Part shown: in pieces, positions 54,146-63,688 of the stretch
Layout: each line of letters begins with the position of its first letter
Numbering within the stretch: the stretch's first letter is position 1
Program-made: the position numbers and the translations under genes
Origin: Pseudomonas hefeiensis
GTDB taxonomy: Bacteria; Pseudomonadota; Gammaproteobacteria; Pseudomonadales; Pseudomonadaceae
Reading direction: 5' to 3'
Assembly: GCF_030687835.1 (NCBI RefSeq)
Contig: NZ_CP117449.1
Span: 62,001-126,000, forward strand
DNA length: 64,000 nucleotides
The notes under the pieces: model-generated
The model's database searches: none
What the model saw: the letters and a program-made list of their open reading frames with translations, nothing else
Told to the model about the DNA's origin: nothing

Positions 54146-54349
54146 ATGCTAAAAGCAGCCATCGCCCTGATGCTGATTGCCACGATTGCGAGCCTGTTCA
54201 GCGGCCTGTTTTTTCTGGTCAAGGACGAAAGCGATTCCAATCGCCTGGTCATCGCCCTGACGGTTCGGGTCAGCTTGGCCGCCATCACCGTCGGCTTGAT
54301 CGCCTGGGGCTTTTTCAGCGGCCAGTTGGTGTCGCATGCTCCTTGGTAA
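54146..54349 (+). CDS. Twin transmembrane protein (DUF2909)
   Basis: The 67-residue protein is two helices (AIALMLIATIASLFSGLFFL and ALTVRVSLAAITVGLIAWGFF) joined by a charged loop (VKDESDSNRLV). It matches the DUF2909 family. The ATG at 54146 is preceded by CCCGGAGTGTCCCTA. It is on the plus strand inside the minus-strand cox operon, between coxC and surf1, an arrangement also known in PAO1. The role is unknown; an oxidase accessory is likely from position. Confidence 0.82.
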   Translation: MLKAAIALMLIATIASLFSGLFFLVKDESDSNRLVIALTVRVSLAAITVGLIAWGFFSGQLVSHAPW

Positions 54350-54373
54350 AGAGCCGCCTTGGTAACGGTTGCC

Positions 54374-55261
54374 TCAGAGTATGTAGACGAAGAAGAACAA
54401 GCCGATCCACACCACATCGACGAAGTGCCAGTACCAGCTCGCGGCCTCGAAGCCGAACTGGTGTTCGTTGTCGAAATGCCCACGCATGACGCGCATAAGC
54501 ATCACAAACAAAATGATCGTGCCGATGGTGACGTGAGCGCCGTGGAAACCGGTGAGCATGAAGAACGTTGCGCCATAGATTCCCGAGCCCAACGTCAGGC
54601 CCAGCTCTTTATAGGCGTGGATGTATTCCTCGGCCTGGAAGCCCAGGAAGGCGCAACCCAGCAGCACGGTGATCGCCAGCCAGATTTTCAGCGCACCGCG
54701 ATGGCCTTTTTTCAGGGCATGGTGGGCGATGGTCACGGTGACGCTGGAACTGACCAGCAGGATGGTATTGAGCAGCGGCAAGCCCCAAGGGCTGATTACA
54801 TCCTTGGGCGGCGGGAAGAGCTTGGGGTCGGGGTTGTTCAGCAACGGCCAGACGTATTCGAAGTTCGGCCAAAGCATCTCCGACAGGCCCTTGCTGCCTT
54901 CACCGGCCAAGCCCGGCGCCGAGATCATGCGCACATAGAACAGCGCGCCGAAGAAGGCGACGAAGAACATCACTTCGGAGAAGATGAACCAGCTCATGCC
55001 CCAGCGAAACGAGCGGTCGAGCTGCGCACTGTAGAGCCCGGCGCGACTTTCCTTGATCACCGCGCCGAACCAGCCGAATAGCATGTAGGCCAACAGCAGG
55101 CCGCCAACGAAGAAGATCAGCGGGCCGTTGGAGTCGGGCCGGTCAGCCTTCAGGTCGTTGAACCAGGTCGCCAGGCCGTACACCGTGACGAACATCCCGA
55201 CGGTGGCGATGATCGGCCATTTACTCTGGGCCGGAACGTAATAGTGCTCGTGAGTTGCCAT
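54374..55261 (-). CDS. coxC: Cytochrome c oxidase subunit III
   Basis: The 295-residue protein has seven membrane segments and the family stretches WFIFSEVMFFVAFFGALFY, LNTILLVSSSVTVTIAHHAL and FFMLTGFHGAHVTIGTIIL, with the conserved C-terminal WYWHFVDVVWIGLFFFVYIL (20 residues). It stabilises the oxidase core and its proton uptake. It follows ctaG by 24 bp. The C-terminus ends 24 bp before the opposite-strand DUF2909 stop. Confidence 0.95.
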   Translation of the reverse strand: MATHEHYYVPAQSKWPIIATVGMFVTVYGLATWFNDLKADRPDSNGPLIFFVGGLLLAYMLFGWFGAVIKESRAGLYSAQLDRSFRWGMSWFIFSEVMFFVAFFGALFYVRMISAPGLAGEGSKGLSEMLWPNFEYVWPLLNNPDPKLFPPPKDVISPWGLPLLNTILLVSSSVTVTIAHHALKKGHRGALKIWLAITVLLGCAFLGFQAEEYIHAYKELGLTLGSGIYGATFFMLTGFHGAHVTIGTIILFVMLMRVMRGHFDNEHQFGFEAASWYWHFVDVVWIGLFFFVYIL

Positions 55262-55285
55262 TTATTGTTCTCCTTATCGGGCACG

Positions 55286-55846
55286 CTATCGGTCAGTGTT
55301 TACAGCCACCGGTGGATGACGAGCGGTGATATCGAACAGCGTGTAGGACAGCGTCAGGTGCTTCACTTCCTTGGGCATGTCCCGGTCAACGATGAAGCGC
55401 ATGGGCATTTCGATACGTTCACCGGGTTGCAGCACTTGCTGGGTAAAACAAAAGCATTCGGTCTTGTGGAAATAGGCCGCCGCGTTGCTCGGCGCGATGC
55501 TGGGCACTGCTTGGGCGCTCATCGGCCGATCGGTGGGGTTGTGGGCAACGAACACCATCTCGTTCACGGCCCCCGGCTGAACCACCAGTTCATCGCCCTT
55601 GGGGTAGAAATCCCAGACCATGTCCACCGAGTTGGTCGACAGGAACTGCACGCGCACCTGGCGCGATTCATCCACGGTTTGCTCGCCTTCGTACTGCCCG
55701 GCGGTCTTGCCGTTGATGCCGAAGGCCTTGCACATCACGTCGTAGATCGGCACCAGGGCAAACCCGAAGACAAACATCGCCACCACCACCAGCAACAGGC
55801 GCGTGACCAGTTTTTTCAGCGAAATCGAGTCAGCCATGATTTCCAA
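55286..55846 (-). CDS. ctaG: Cytochrome c oxidase assembly protein CtaG/Cox11
   Basis: The 186-residue protein has one N-terminal helix (LVTRLLLVVVAMFVFGFALV) and a periplasmic immunoglobulin-like domain with the copper-binding KTECFCFTQQVLQPGE. It delivers copper to the CuB site of subunit I. It is preceded by a REP element that separates it from coxA; the two genes are on the same strand. Confidence 0.94.
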   Translation of the reverse strand: MEIMADSISLKKLVTRLLLVVVAMFVFGFALVPIYDVMCKAFGINGKTAGQYEGEQTVDESRQVRVQFLSTNSVDMVWDFYPKGDELVVQPGAVNEMVFVAHNPTDRPMSAQAVPSIAPSNAAAYFHKTECFCFTQQVLQPGERIEMPMRFIVDRDMPKEVKHLTLSYTLFDITARHPPVAVNTDR

Positions 55847-55861
55847 TCCTCACCGGGAACC

Positions 55862-55941
55862 CTGTGGGAGCGAGCCTGCTCGCGATGCAGGCAACGCGGT
55901 GTGCCTGTTCTACCGCTATCGCGAGCAGGCTCGCTCCCACA
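55862..55941. repeat. REP palindrome pair inside the cox operon
   Basis: TGTGGGAGCGAGCCTGCTCGCGAT and its inverse, written here as arms of a 78-bp palindrome, lie between coxA and ctaG. It may reduce downstream transcript or stabilise the coxBA mRNA. Confidence 0.85.
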
Positions 55942-55954
55942 AAAGCTTGCGTGT

Positions 55955-57541
55955 TCATTTCACTTCCGGCGGCGTAGTGAAGGTGTGATACGGCGCCGGT
56001 GAAGGCACGCTCCACTCCAACCCCTCAGCCCCATCCCACGGCTTGGCCGGAGCCGGTTCGCCGCCGCGGATGGTCTTGATCACGATGAACAGGAAGAACA
56101 ACTGCGTGGTGCCGAACATGAACGCGCCGATGGACGAGACCATGTTGAAGTCGGCGAACTGCAGGTTGTAGTCCGGGATCCGCCGGGGCATGCCCGCCAG
56201 GCCGACGAAGTGCATCGGGAAGAACGCCAGGTTCATGCCGACGAAGGACAGCCAGAAGTGCAGCTTGCCGAGGGTTTCGTCGTACATGTGGCCGGTCCAT
56301 TTCGGCAGCCAGTAGTAGGCCGAGGCGAAGATCCCGAAGATCGCGCCGGGCACCAGCACATAGTGGAAGTGCGCGACCACGAAATAGGTGTCCTGGTACT
56401 GGAAGTCCGCCGGGGCGATGGCCAGCATCAGCCCGGAGAAGCCGCCGATGGAAAACAGGATCACGAACGCTACGGCAAACAGCATCGGCGTCTCGAAGGT
56501 CAGCGAGCCTTGCCACATGGTGCTGGCCCAGTTGAACACCTTCACCCCGGTGGGCACGGCAATCAGCAGGGTGGCGTACATGAAGAACAGCTCGCCCACC
56601 AGCGGAATGCCCACCACGAACATGTGGTGCGCCCAGACGATGAACGACAGGAACGCAATGGCCGCGGTGGCATAGACCATGGAGGTGTAGCCGAACAACG
56701 GTTTGCGCGAGAAGGCCGGGATGATCGAGCTGACGGCACCGAAGGCCGGCAGGATCATGATGTACACCTCGGGATGGCCGAAGAACCAGAACACGTGCTG
56801 GAACAGCACCGGGTCACCGCCGCCGGCAGCACTGAAGAAGCTGGTGCCGAAGTGGATGTCCATCAGCATCATCGTCACGCAGCCGGCCAGCACCGGCATC
56901 ACTGCGATCAGCAGGAACGCGGTGATCAGCCAGGTCCAGACGAACAGCGGCATTTTCATCAGTGTCATGCCGGGGGCGCGCAGGTTGAGGATGGTGGCGA
57001 CCACGTTGATCGCGCCCATGATCGAGCTGATGCCCATCAGGTGGATGGCAAAGATAAAGAACGTCACGCTTTCCGGCGCATAGGTGGTGGACAGCGGCGC
57101 GTAGAAGGTCCAGCCGAAGTTCGGCCCGCCGCCGGGGGTGAACAGCGTCGACACCAGCATCAGGAATGCCGCCGGCAACAACCAGAAACTGAAGTTGTTC
57201 ATGCGCGGCAGGGCCATGTCCGGCGCCCCGATCATCAGCGGAATCATCCAGTTGGCCAGGCCGACGAAGGCCGGCATCACCGCGCCGAAGACCATCACCA
57301 GGCCATGCATGGTGGTCATCTGGTTGAAGAACTCCGGCTGCACGATCTGCAGGCCGGGCTGGAACAGCTCGGCGCGGATCACCATGGCGAACGAGCCGCC
57401 CAGCAGGAACATGGAGAACGCGAACCACAGGTACAGCGTGCCGATATCCTTGTGGTTGGTGGTCAGTACCCAGCGCATCAGCCCTTTGGCGGGGCCGTGG
57501 GCGTGGTCGGCATGACCGTGGTCATCGATCACAGCACTCAT
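55955..57541 (-). CDS. coxA: Cytochrome c oxidase subunit I
   Basis: The 528-residue haem-copper oxidase core has twelve helices. The low-spin haem and CuB ligands are in TTMHGLVMVFGAVMPAF, WFFGHPEVYIMILPAFG (His-Tyr cross-link region), VWAHHMFVVG and VVAHFHYVLVPG. The K-channel glutamate lies in the HPEVY helix. The start is ATG 57541 (MSAVIDDHGHADHAHG), because the upstream extension to 57610 lacks homology. It is an aa3-type enzyme that reduces O2 and pumps protons. Confidence 0.96.
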   Translation of the reverse strand: MSAVIDDHGHADHAHGPAKGLMRWVLTTNHKDIGTLYLWFAFSMFLLGGSFAMVIRAELFQPGLQIVQPEFFNQMTTMHGLVMVFGAVMPAFVGLANWMIPLMIGAPDMALPRMNNFSFWLLPAAFLMLVSTLFTPGGGPNFGWTFYAPLSTTYAPESVTFFIFAIHLMGISSIMGAINVVATILNLRAPGMTLMKMPLFVWTWLITAFLLIAVMPVLAGCVTMMLMDIHFGTSFFSAAGGGDPVLFQHVFWFFGHPEVYIMILPAFGAVSSIIPAFSRKPLFGYTSMVYATAAIAFLSFIVWAHHMFVVGIPLVGELFFMYATLLIAVPTGVKVFNWASTMWQGSLTFETPMLFAVAFVILFSIGGFSGLMLAIAPADFQYQDTYFVVAHFHYVLVPGAIFGIFASAYYWLPKWTGHMYDETLGKLHFWLSFVGMNLAFFPMHFVGLAGMPRRIPDYNLQFADFNMVSSIGAFMFGTTQLFFLFIVIKTIRGGEPAPAKPWDGAEGLEWSVPSPAPYHTFTTPPEVK

Positions 57542-57623
57542 GTCCTGTCTCCTTCGAACGAGTGGGCTGGGCGGCGCGCGGCTGTGAGCGGCGACCGGTT
57601 GCGGGAACAAACGTCAGGCCGGC

Positions 57624-58751
57624 TCATTGGCTTTCTGCCTGTTTGAGTTCCAGCACTTCTTTAGGCGTAACCATGTCGCCCTTGTTGTTGCCCCAGGCGT
57701 TACGTTCATAGGTCACGACCGCGGCGATATCGACTTCCGACAATTGTTTGCCGAACGCCGCCATGGAGGTGCCCGGTTTGCCGTGGAAGACAATGTTCAG
57801 GTGATCCTTGATCGGCCCGGTGGCGATTTTCGAGCCCTTGAGGGCCGGGAACATCGGCGGCAGGCCCTGGCCTTCGGCCTGGTGACAGGCCACGCAGGTG
57901 GTGTGATAGACCTTGTCGCCACGCTCGATAAGCTCTTGCAGGGTCCATTCCTTGCTGGTCAGCTCTTTGAGCTGCGCCGCTTCGGCCTTGCGCTCGGCCA
58001 GCCATGCTTCATAGTCGGGCTTGCTCTTGACCTCGACCACGATGGGCATGAACCCGTGGTCCTTGCCGCACAGTTCGGCGCACTGGCCGCGATACAGGCC
58101 GGGCTTGTCGACGCGGGTCCAGGCTTCGTTGACGAAGCCTGGAATCGCATCGCGCTTGACCGCAAACGCCGGCACCCACCAGGAGTGGATCACGTCGGCG
58201 GAGGTCACCAGAAAGCGCACCTTGGCATCGACCGGCAGCACCAGCGGCTTGTCGACTTCCAACAGGTAATGTTCGCCCTTGGCGCTCTGGTTATTGATTT
58301 GTTCGGCGGGGGTGGCCAGGTTGCTGAAGAACTCGACGTCCTGCCCCAGGTACTTGTAGTGCCACTTCCACTGATAGCCGGTGACCTGGATATCGATGTC
58401 CGACTCGCTGGAGTCGTACATCTTGATCAGCGTCGCGGTGGCGGGAACCGCCATTGCAACCAGGATCAGGAAGGGCACGATGGTCCAGAGGATTTCGACG
58501 CGGGTGTTTTCGTGGAAATTGGCCGCATTTTGGCCGGTTGAGCGGCGGTGCATTATCATCGACCAGAACATGGCGCCGAAGACGATGATGCCGATCACTA
58601 CACAGATCCAGAAGATGGTCATGTGCAGGTCGAACACTGCATTGCTGATCTGTGTCGCTCCAGGCGCCATATTCACAGTCCAGGCTGCTTGCGCCTGACT
58701 GAAAATCGACCACAACAGGAGGCCCATCCATACGTGTGGATGTCGCGTCAT
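57624..58751 (-). CDS. coxB: Cytochrome c oxidase subunit II with fused cytochrome c domain
   Basis: The 375-residue protein has a signal peptide, two membrane helices, and a periplasmic CuA domain with HSWWVPAFAVKRDAIPGF and GQCAELCGKDHGFMPIVVEV (20 residues: Cys, Cys, His, Met ligands). A C-terminal cytochrome c domain has CVACH (CxxCH) near residue 290. The fusion is typical of the caa3-like oxidases of Pseudomonas and allows direct electron entry from cytochrome c. It is the first gene of the operon. Confidence 0.95.
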   Translation of the reverse strand: MTRHPHVWMGLLLWSIFSQAQAAWTVNMAPGATQISNAVFDLHMTIFWICVVIGIIVFGAMFWSMIMHRRSTGQNAANFHENTRVEILWTIVPFLILVAMAVPATATLIKMYDSSESDIDIQVTGYQWKWHYKYLGQDVEFFSNLATPAEQINNQSAKGEHYLLEVDKPLVLPVDAKVRFLVTSADVIHSWWVPAFAVKRDAIPGFVNEAWTRVDKPGLYRGQCAELCGKDHGFMPIVVEVKSKPDYEAWLAERKAEAAQLKELTSKEWTLQELIERGDKVYHTTCVACHQAEGQGLPPMFPALKGSKIATGPIKDHLNIVFHGKPGTSMAAFGKQLSEVDIAAVVTYERNAWGNNKGDMVTPKEVLELKQAESQ

Positions 58752-59124
58752 TGCGGGTTCCCCTTATCGTTCTTGTTATCCCGTCGGCGTAACGCCAGCG
58801 GCAAGGGATCGGCTACTTCAGACTACCAACTTGACTCGCCGCGCCTTGCTGCACATGCAATCGGGTGTCATCAGCTAACTCCATTCCAAACCGAGTATAG
58901 ACAGCGACTGCAACCTCGCAACGCGATGGCGTAAATCGTTTGAAACAGGCAGGGCTTGCGCTAGAGCCCACGAATGGAGAAGGATGCGAACCTGAGTGAT
59001 GGCAAACCGATATAACGGTGACGTATCAAGGACGAGCCAGTTATGAAAAATAGGTCTTAGGAGTGTTTTTGCGCCAGCTAAGTTATGTCTTCCTTATTTC
59101 ATTGCCTTGTATCCTGGAGTTGTC
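58752..59124. other. Divergent promoter region between coxB and a plus-strand gene
   Basis: This 373-bp region should hold the cox operon promoter (minus) and the promoter of the gene at 59125. No gene, REP or strong hairpin is seen. I could not identify a convincing ANR or RpoS site by eye. Confidence 0.5.
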
Positions 59125-59775
59125 ATGAACACCGCCGCATTGCGCGAGCAGATCCAAAAAGCCCAACAACATGAGGCCGAGACCGGCCAACTGACGCGTC
59201 AGCTGGAAGCTCAGCTGCCGAGCCTGCACGCCGCGATCCAACTGCCGGACATCGACGCCAAGGGCGTGATGACCCGTTTTGTCAGCGCGTATATCGAGCA
59301 AGTGCCCGACCTGCTGGACGCAGCCAACGAGGTGGCCCGCGAAGCCGGCATCGAATCGCAGATCAAGCCGGTGCTGAAAATCGCCGAGCAGTTTTTCCTC
59401 CAGCCACCCAAGGTCATGGAGGGTCACGTTGGCCTGGACAGCCTGCTGGATGAAGCCTACCTAGCCCATCGGCTGGTGGAGGAGGTCAACGACCTGTACA
59501 TCAAGCACTTCGGCCAGCCCTTGATTCCGTTGGATATGACGGTGGCCAACCTGATCGCTCACCATTTGATCGGCGAACCCTTTGCCAATCAGCTCGATGA
59601 AGCCGTGCATCATGCGGTAGATGAAATGCTCGACGAAGACAGCTTTGCGCTGGAGTCGGTGGAGTCTTACCGGGAAAAACTCAGCAACCCGGACACCGGC
59701 GCTGCCTGGAAGCGCTGGCCGTGCCTGTCGCGGCAGTTGGGAGTGGGGCTGGAGCTGGATCAGCCGGCGGCTTGA
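59125..59775 (+). CDS. Conserved hypothetical protein next to the cox operon
   Basis: The 216-residue soluble protein starts at ATG 59125, five bases after GGAG (MNTAALREQIQKAQQHEAE). It is mostly helical, with an N-terminal amphipathic part (residues about 1-50) and acidic segments such as AVDEMLDEDSFALESVES. No signal, membrane helix or catalytic motif is seen. The gene is conserved beside coxB in Pseudomonas (PA0104-like by position), but its function is unknown. Confidence 0.75.
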   Translation: MNTAALREQIQKAQQHEAETGQLTRQLEAQLPSLHAAIQLPDIDAKGVMTRFVSAYIEQVPDLLDAANEVAREAGIESQIKPVLKIAEQFFLQPPKVMEGHVGLDSLLDEAYLAHRLVEEVNDLYIKHFGQPLIPLDMTVANLIAHHLIGEPFANQLDEAVHHAVDEMLDEDSFALESVESYREKLSNPDTGAAWKRWPCLSRQLGVGLELDQPAA

Positions 59776-59800
59776 TCCATCAGGAAAACCTGTAACCCCT

Positions 59801-60073
59801 GTGGGAGCGGGCTTGCTCGCGAAAGCGCAGTGTCAGGCAGCATTTAGCCAACTGATCCACCGCCTTCGCGCTCCCACATTGGATCTGTGGCGTTCATCAA
59901 TCACTTGCCCTACACCCAACCCCTGTGGGAGCGGGCTTGCTCGCGAAAGCGCAGTGTCAGACAGCATTTAGCTAACTGATCCACCGCTTTCGCGAGCAAG
60001 TCCGCTCCCACATTGGATCTGTGGCGTTCATCAATCACCTGCCCTACACCCAACCCCTGTGGGAGCGGGCTTG
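59801..60073. repeat. Tandem REP array
   Basis: Two full units and one truncated unit begin GTGGGAGCGGGCTTG at 59801, 59925 and 60059. The first unit lacks 10 bp in its right arm (spacing 124 against 134 bp). The last arm runs to within a few bases of the SulP stop codon. The whole 303-bp gap is repeat. Confidence 0.85.
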
Positions 60074-60078
60074 AGATG

Positions 60079-61608
60079 TCAGGAAGCCGCTGCGCCAACC
60101 CCTACCGTGGTGCGCAAGCGCCCTTCCAGCCTGCGCTTGAGCCCGCGGGATTCGATCAACAGCTTCGAGCCCTTGCTGGCATTCGCCCGGCCCCATTCTT
60201 CCAGCAACTCCAGACACGAATGGTCGATGTAACTCAGGTTATTGAGCGGCACATGCACCGTCGCGCCTGGGGGAATGGTGCCCAGCACCTGGGTCAGTGC
60301 CGGCACCTTCAGGAAGGTTGCCGCCCCCACCAAGCGCAGCTCCATTTCACCGTCCCGGGGCAGGTCGATCAGGCTGATTTTCAGTCGCGAGGCTTTCCAG
60401 GCCAGTTTCGCCAGGGTCAGGCCGAAACCGATCAGCACGCCGGTCAGCAGGTCGGTGAAGATGATCGCCAGCGCCGTCGCGGCATAGGTGAACATCGGCA
60501 TCCGGCCATAACGTCCCAGCCCGCGAAACGCCTTGAGATCCACCAGTTTGAAACCGGTGTACACCAACACGCCCGCCAGGCTCGCCACTGGAATGCTCTG
60601 GAGCACGCTGGACAGCAACAGCACAAAGAGTAACAGCCACAGGCCATGGAAAATCGTCGACATCCGCGTGGTCGCCCCGGCCTGGACATTGGCCGAACTG
60701 CGCACGATCACGCCGGTCATCGGCAGGGCGCCGAGCAGACCGCAGAGCATATTACCGATGCCCTGGGCGGACAGTTCCCGATCGAAATCCGCGCGTTCGC
60801 CGCTGTGCATGCGGTCCACGGCAGCGGCCGACAGCAGCGTTTCGGCGCTGGCGATGAAAGCGACAGCGAACGCAGCGATCAGCAACGTGGGGTCGGCCAG
60901 GTTCAGCAGGTCGGCCGGGCGCAGCCAATCGATGGCTTCGGCAAGGTTCTCCGGGACTTCCACACGTTTGACCTGTAAGGCCAACAGCAGGCTGGCAATG
61001 GTCGCCAGACCCACGCCGAGCAGGGCACCGGGAACAAAGCGCAAGCTGTGAGGGCGAAACTTTTCCCACAGCCACATCACCGCAATCGTCGACAAACCGA
61101 GCAGACCAGCCTGCCAGCCGAAGGACGGCAACGCCTGAGCCACTGCCGCAGGAAACGCCGCCAGATTATCCAGCCCTGACGGCTTAGGCACCGCGTCGAG
61201 CATCACATGGACCTGGGACAACACGATCAGCACACCGATACCCGCCAGCATCCCGTAGACCACCGCAGGCGCGGTCACCCGGAACCAGCAACCCAGGCGA
61301 AAGCGCCCGGCCAGCAACTGTAGAAGACCGGCCAGCAGCAGGATCGGCCCGAGCATCGCGACGCCGTGCTGGCGCACCAGTTCGAAGACCAGTACCGCCA
61401 ACCCGGCGGCCGGGCCGCTGACTTGCAACTTGGACCCGGCCAGAAAACCCACAACCAGACCACCGATGATGCCGGTGATCAGCCCTTTGGCCGGTGGCAG
61501 GCCGGACGCGATGGCAATGCCCATGCACAAGGGCAGCGCCACCAGAAACACCACCACGGAAGCCAACAGCTCCCGTGGCAGAACAGCTTTTAATTGAGCA
61601 GCACGCAT
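60079..61608 (-). CDS. SulP family transporter with STAS domain, paired with carbonic anhydrase
   Basis: The 509-residue protein starts at ATG 61608, after GGGAGAGTCGCC. The membrane part (about 1-390) has VVVFLVALPLCMGIAIASGL and ASAETLLSAAAVDRMHSGER (20 residues); the C-terminal STAS domain (about 400-500) has VHVPLNNLSYIDHSCLELLEEW. It lies 93 bp after a beta-carbonic anhydrase gene on the same strand. Such SulP-carbonic anhydrase pairs are thought to move bicarbonate; sulfate transport remains possible. Confidence 0.87.
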   Translation of the reverse strand: MRAAQLKAVLPRELLASVVVFLVALPLCMGIAIASGLPPAKGLITGIIGGLVVGFLAGSKLQVSGPAAGLAVLVFELVRQHGVAMLGPILLLAGLLQLLAGRFRLGCWFRVTAPAVVYGMLAGIGVLIVLSQVHVMLDAVPKPSGLDNLAAFPAAVAQALPSFGWQAGLLGLSTIAVMWLWEKFRPHSLRFVPGALLGVGLATIASLLLALQVKRVEVPENLAEAIDWLRPADLLNLADPTLLIAAFAVAFIASAETLLSAAAVDRMHSGERADFDRELSAQGIGNMLCGLLGALPMTGVIVRSSANVQAGATTRMSTIFHGLWLLLFVLLLSSVLQSIPVASLAGVLVYTGFKLVDLKAFRGLGRYGRMPMFTYAATALAIIFTDLLTGVLIGFGLTLAKLAWKASRLKISLIDLPRDGEMELRLVGAATFLKVPALTQVLGTIPPGATVHVPLNNLSYIDHSCLELLEEWGRANASKGSKLLIESRGLKRRLEGRLRTTVGVGAAAS

Positions 61609-61701
61609 GGCGACTCTCCCGAAGTTTTCTTCAGGCATGGCAAGGCCCGACCGCTCAAATGGCAGGCTGGGCTTGGACCACGCAAGGATGTTTAGGAGTG
61701 G

Positions 61702-62433
61702 TTAGAAGCGCGCTTTAGGCGTCGCCACCGGTATCGGATGGCTGCCATCGAGCGGCAGGAAACAGCCCTGGTCCGCGTCGTAGGCTTTGATCTCGCTGGT
61801 CTCGATGTTGTACACCCAGCCATGGATGAACAACTGGCCGTTGGCCATGCGAGAAGCGACCGAGGGATGTGTTCGCAAATGCTGCAACTGCGCGATCACG
61901 TTCTCTTCGGTGAGGATAGGCATGATTTGTTTTTCGTCGCCGCACGGGCAGTTGTCATGGACCATGGTCTTGGCCACTTCGGCGTGGCGCAACCAGGCTT
62001 TGACCGTGGGCATTTTTTCCAGGGTGTCGGGATTCAACACTGCACGCATGGCGCCGCAGTCGGAGTGACCACAGACGATGATGTGCTGCACTCCGAGGGC
62101 CAGCACGGCGTATTCGATGGCGGTAGAGACGCCGCCGTTCATCTGCCCGTATGGCGGAACGACGTTGCCGACGTTGCGGGTCACGAACAGGTCGCCCGGG
62201 GAGCTATGGGTAATCAGCTCGGGCACGATGCGCGAATCGGCGCAGGTGATGAACATCGCCCTGGGCGCTTGCGCGGTGGCGAGTTTCTTGAAGAGTTCTT
62301 CCTGCTGCGGAAAGATTTCGTGATGGAAATGCAAAAAGCCGTCAACAATATGCTGCAGCGCTGCATCGGCGGTTTCCGCCGCGGGTTGGGCTGAAGCCGA
62401 CGCAGCCAACGGCTGTTTATCCTTGTCACTCAT
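61702..62433 (-). CDS. Beta-class carbonic anhydrase
   Basis: The 243-residue enzyme interconverts CO2 and bicarbonate. The zinc ligands are Cys64 (CADSRIVPE, with Asp66-Arg68 dyad), His123 and Cys126 (CGHSDCGAM). The N-terminal 20 residues are Ala/Gln-rich and probably disordered. It is upstream of the SulP gene and probably co-transcribed with it. The ATG follows AGAGGATGAATC. Confidence 0.93.
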   Translation of the reverse strand: MSDKDKQPLAASASAQPAAETADAALQHIVDGFLHFHHEIFPQQEELFKKLATAQAPRAMFITCADSRIVPELITHSSPGDLFVTRNVGNVVPPYGQMNGGVSTAIEYAVLALGVQHIIVCGHSDCGAMRAVLNPDTLEKMPTVKAWLRHAEVAKTMVHDNCPCGDEKQIMPILTEENVIAQLQHLRTHPSVASRMANGQLFIHGWVYNIETSEIKAYDADQGCFLPLDGSHPIPVATPKARF

Positions 62434-62629
62434 GATTCATCCTCTATAGCGCCAGTGGCTGGTTAAAAAACATCCAGGTCGAGGTGTTCGACCTGTCAGT
62501 CACTCGATGAACAAGGTAGCGGCCGAAACTTAACTCAAACTGAATCAAAGGCTCTAGAACAACGATTACAGGTGTGACCGGGAGCGCAAGTGCCGGTCAT
62601 GCCAGCCCATGCCCCACGTTCAACTTTAA

Positions 62630-63688
62630 TCAAATCAAAGACATCTGTCGGCCCGGCGGACAAAAGGCATTGCAATCGAGATTGTAGCCTTCCCGACGCT
62701 CTAGCCCCAGACGCTTGAGCGCCTTGGCGAAACGCTGGGCCAGCAGGTCGGCGAACGGGCCTTCGCCACGCATCCGAGAACCGAAGCGGCTGTCATACAG
62801 TTCGCCGCCACGGCTCTGGCGAACCAGGCTCAGCACATGAGCGGCGCGTTGCGGGTAGTGCGCTTGTAACCATTCTTCGAACAGCGGCGCGACCTCCAAT
62901 GGCAGGCGCAACATGATGTATGAGGCACTCTGCGCACCGGCGGCATGGGCCTCGGCCAGCAGGTTTTCGATCTCGCTGTCGTTGATCATCGGGATCATCG
63001 GCGAACACAGCACCCCCACGGGAATGCCCGCCTCGCGCATGACCTTGATCGCCCGCAACCGCGCCTTGGGCGCCGCCGCGCGCGGTTCGAGGATGCGCTT
63101 GAGTTCATCGTCCAGGGTGGTGAGGCTGATCATGACCTTGACCAGGCGCTGTTGCGCCAGCTCGGTCAGCAGGTCCAGGTCGCGCAGAATCAGCGAGCCT
63201 TTGGTGACGATGGTCACCGGATGACGGTAGCGCAGCAGCACTTCGAGAATCCGGCGAGTAATGCGATGTTCGCGCTCGATGGGCTGGTAAGGGTCGGTAT
63301 TGGAACCCAGATTGATCGGCGCGCATTGATAACCGCGCCTGGACAGCTGCTCCTCCAGCACATCGGCGGCATTGGTCTTGGCGATCAGTCTGGTTTCGAA
63401 ATCCAGCCCGGGCGACATGTCCCAGTAAGCATGGCTGGGCCGCGCATAGCAGTAGATACAGCCATGTTCACAGCCTCGGTAAGGATTGATGGAGCGGTCG
63501 AAAGGCAGATCCGGCGAGGTGTTGCGGGTGATGATGGTCTTGGCCGTTTCGATCCGCACTTCGGTGCCTTGGGTCGGCGGTACTTCCTGATACCAGCCAT
63601 CATCTTCGACCACCGAGCGACTCGGGGCGAAGCGGTTGTGCGGGTTGGTGGCGGTGCCACGGCCACGGGGCGGAAGAGAGATGGACAT
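62630..63688 (-). CDS. PA0069-like radical SAM protein
   Basis: The 352-residue protein has the cluster motif RGCEHGCIYCYARP, in which Cys73, Cys77 and Cys80 should bind a 4Fe-4S cluster and SAM. Later segments NLGSNTDPYQPIEREHRITR and TKGSLILRDLDLL match the SplB/PA0069-type family, related to spore photoproduct lyase but with unknown substrate. The C-terminus has one further Cys (DCNAFCPPGRQ). The start is ATG 63688, seven bases after GGAG. Confidence 0.88.
   Translation of the reverse strand: MSISLPPRGRGTATNPHNRFAPSRSVVEDDGWYQEVPPTQGTEVRIETAKTIITRNTSPDLPFDRSINPYRGCEHGCIYCYARPSHAYWDMSPGLDFETRLIAKTNAADVLEEQLSRRGYQCAPINLGSNTDPYQPIEREHRITRRILEVLLRYRHPVTIVTKGSLILRDLDLLTELAQQRLVKVMISLTTLDDELKRILEPRAAAPKARLRAIKVMREAGIPVGVLCSPMIPMINDSEIENLLAEAHAAGAQSASYIMLRLPLEVAPLFEEWLQAHYPQRAAHVLSLVRQSRGGELYDSRFGSRMRGEGPFADLLAQRFAKALKRLGLERREGYNLDCNAFCPPGRQMSLI

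Noticed and set aside
56210..57646. 478-codon plus-strand frame opposite coxA
   Set aside because: Antisense shadow of a highly conserved gene; the product is rich in H, Q and R with no ribosome site.
59801..60073. CRISPR-like array
   Set aside because: The units are 124-134 bp, with palindromic REP arms and near-identical spacers, and no cas genes are present.
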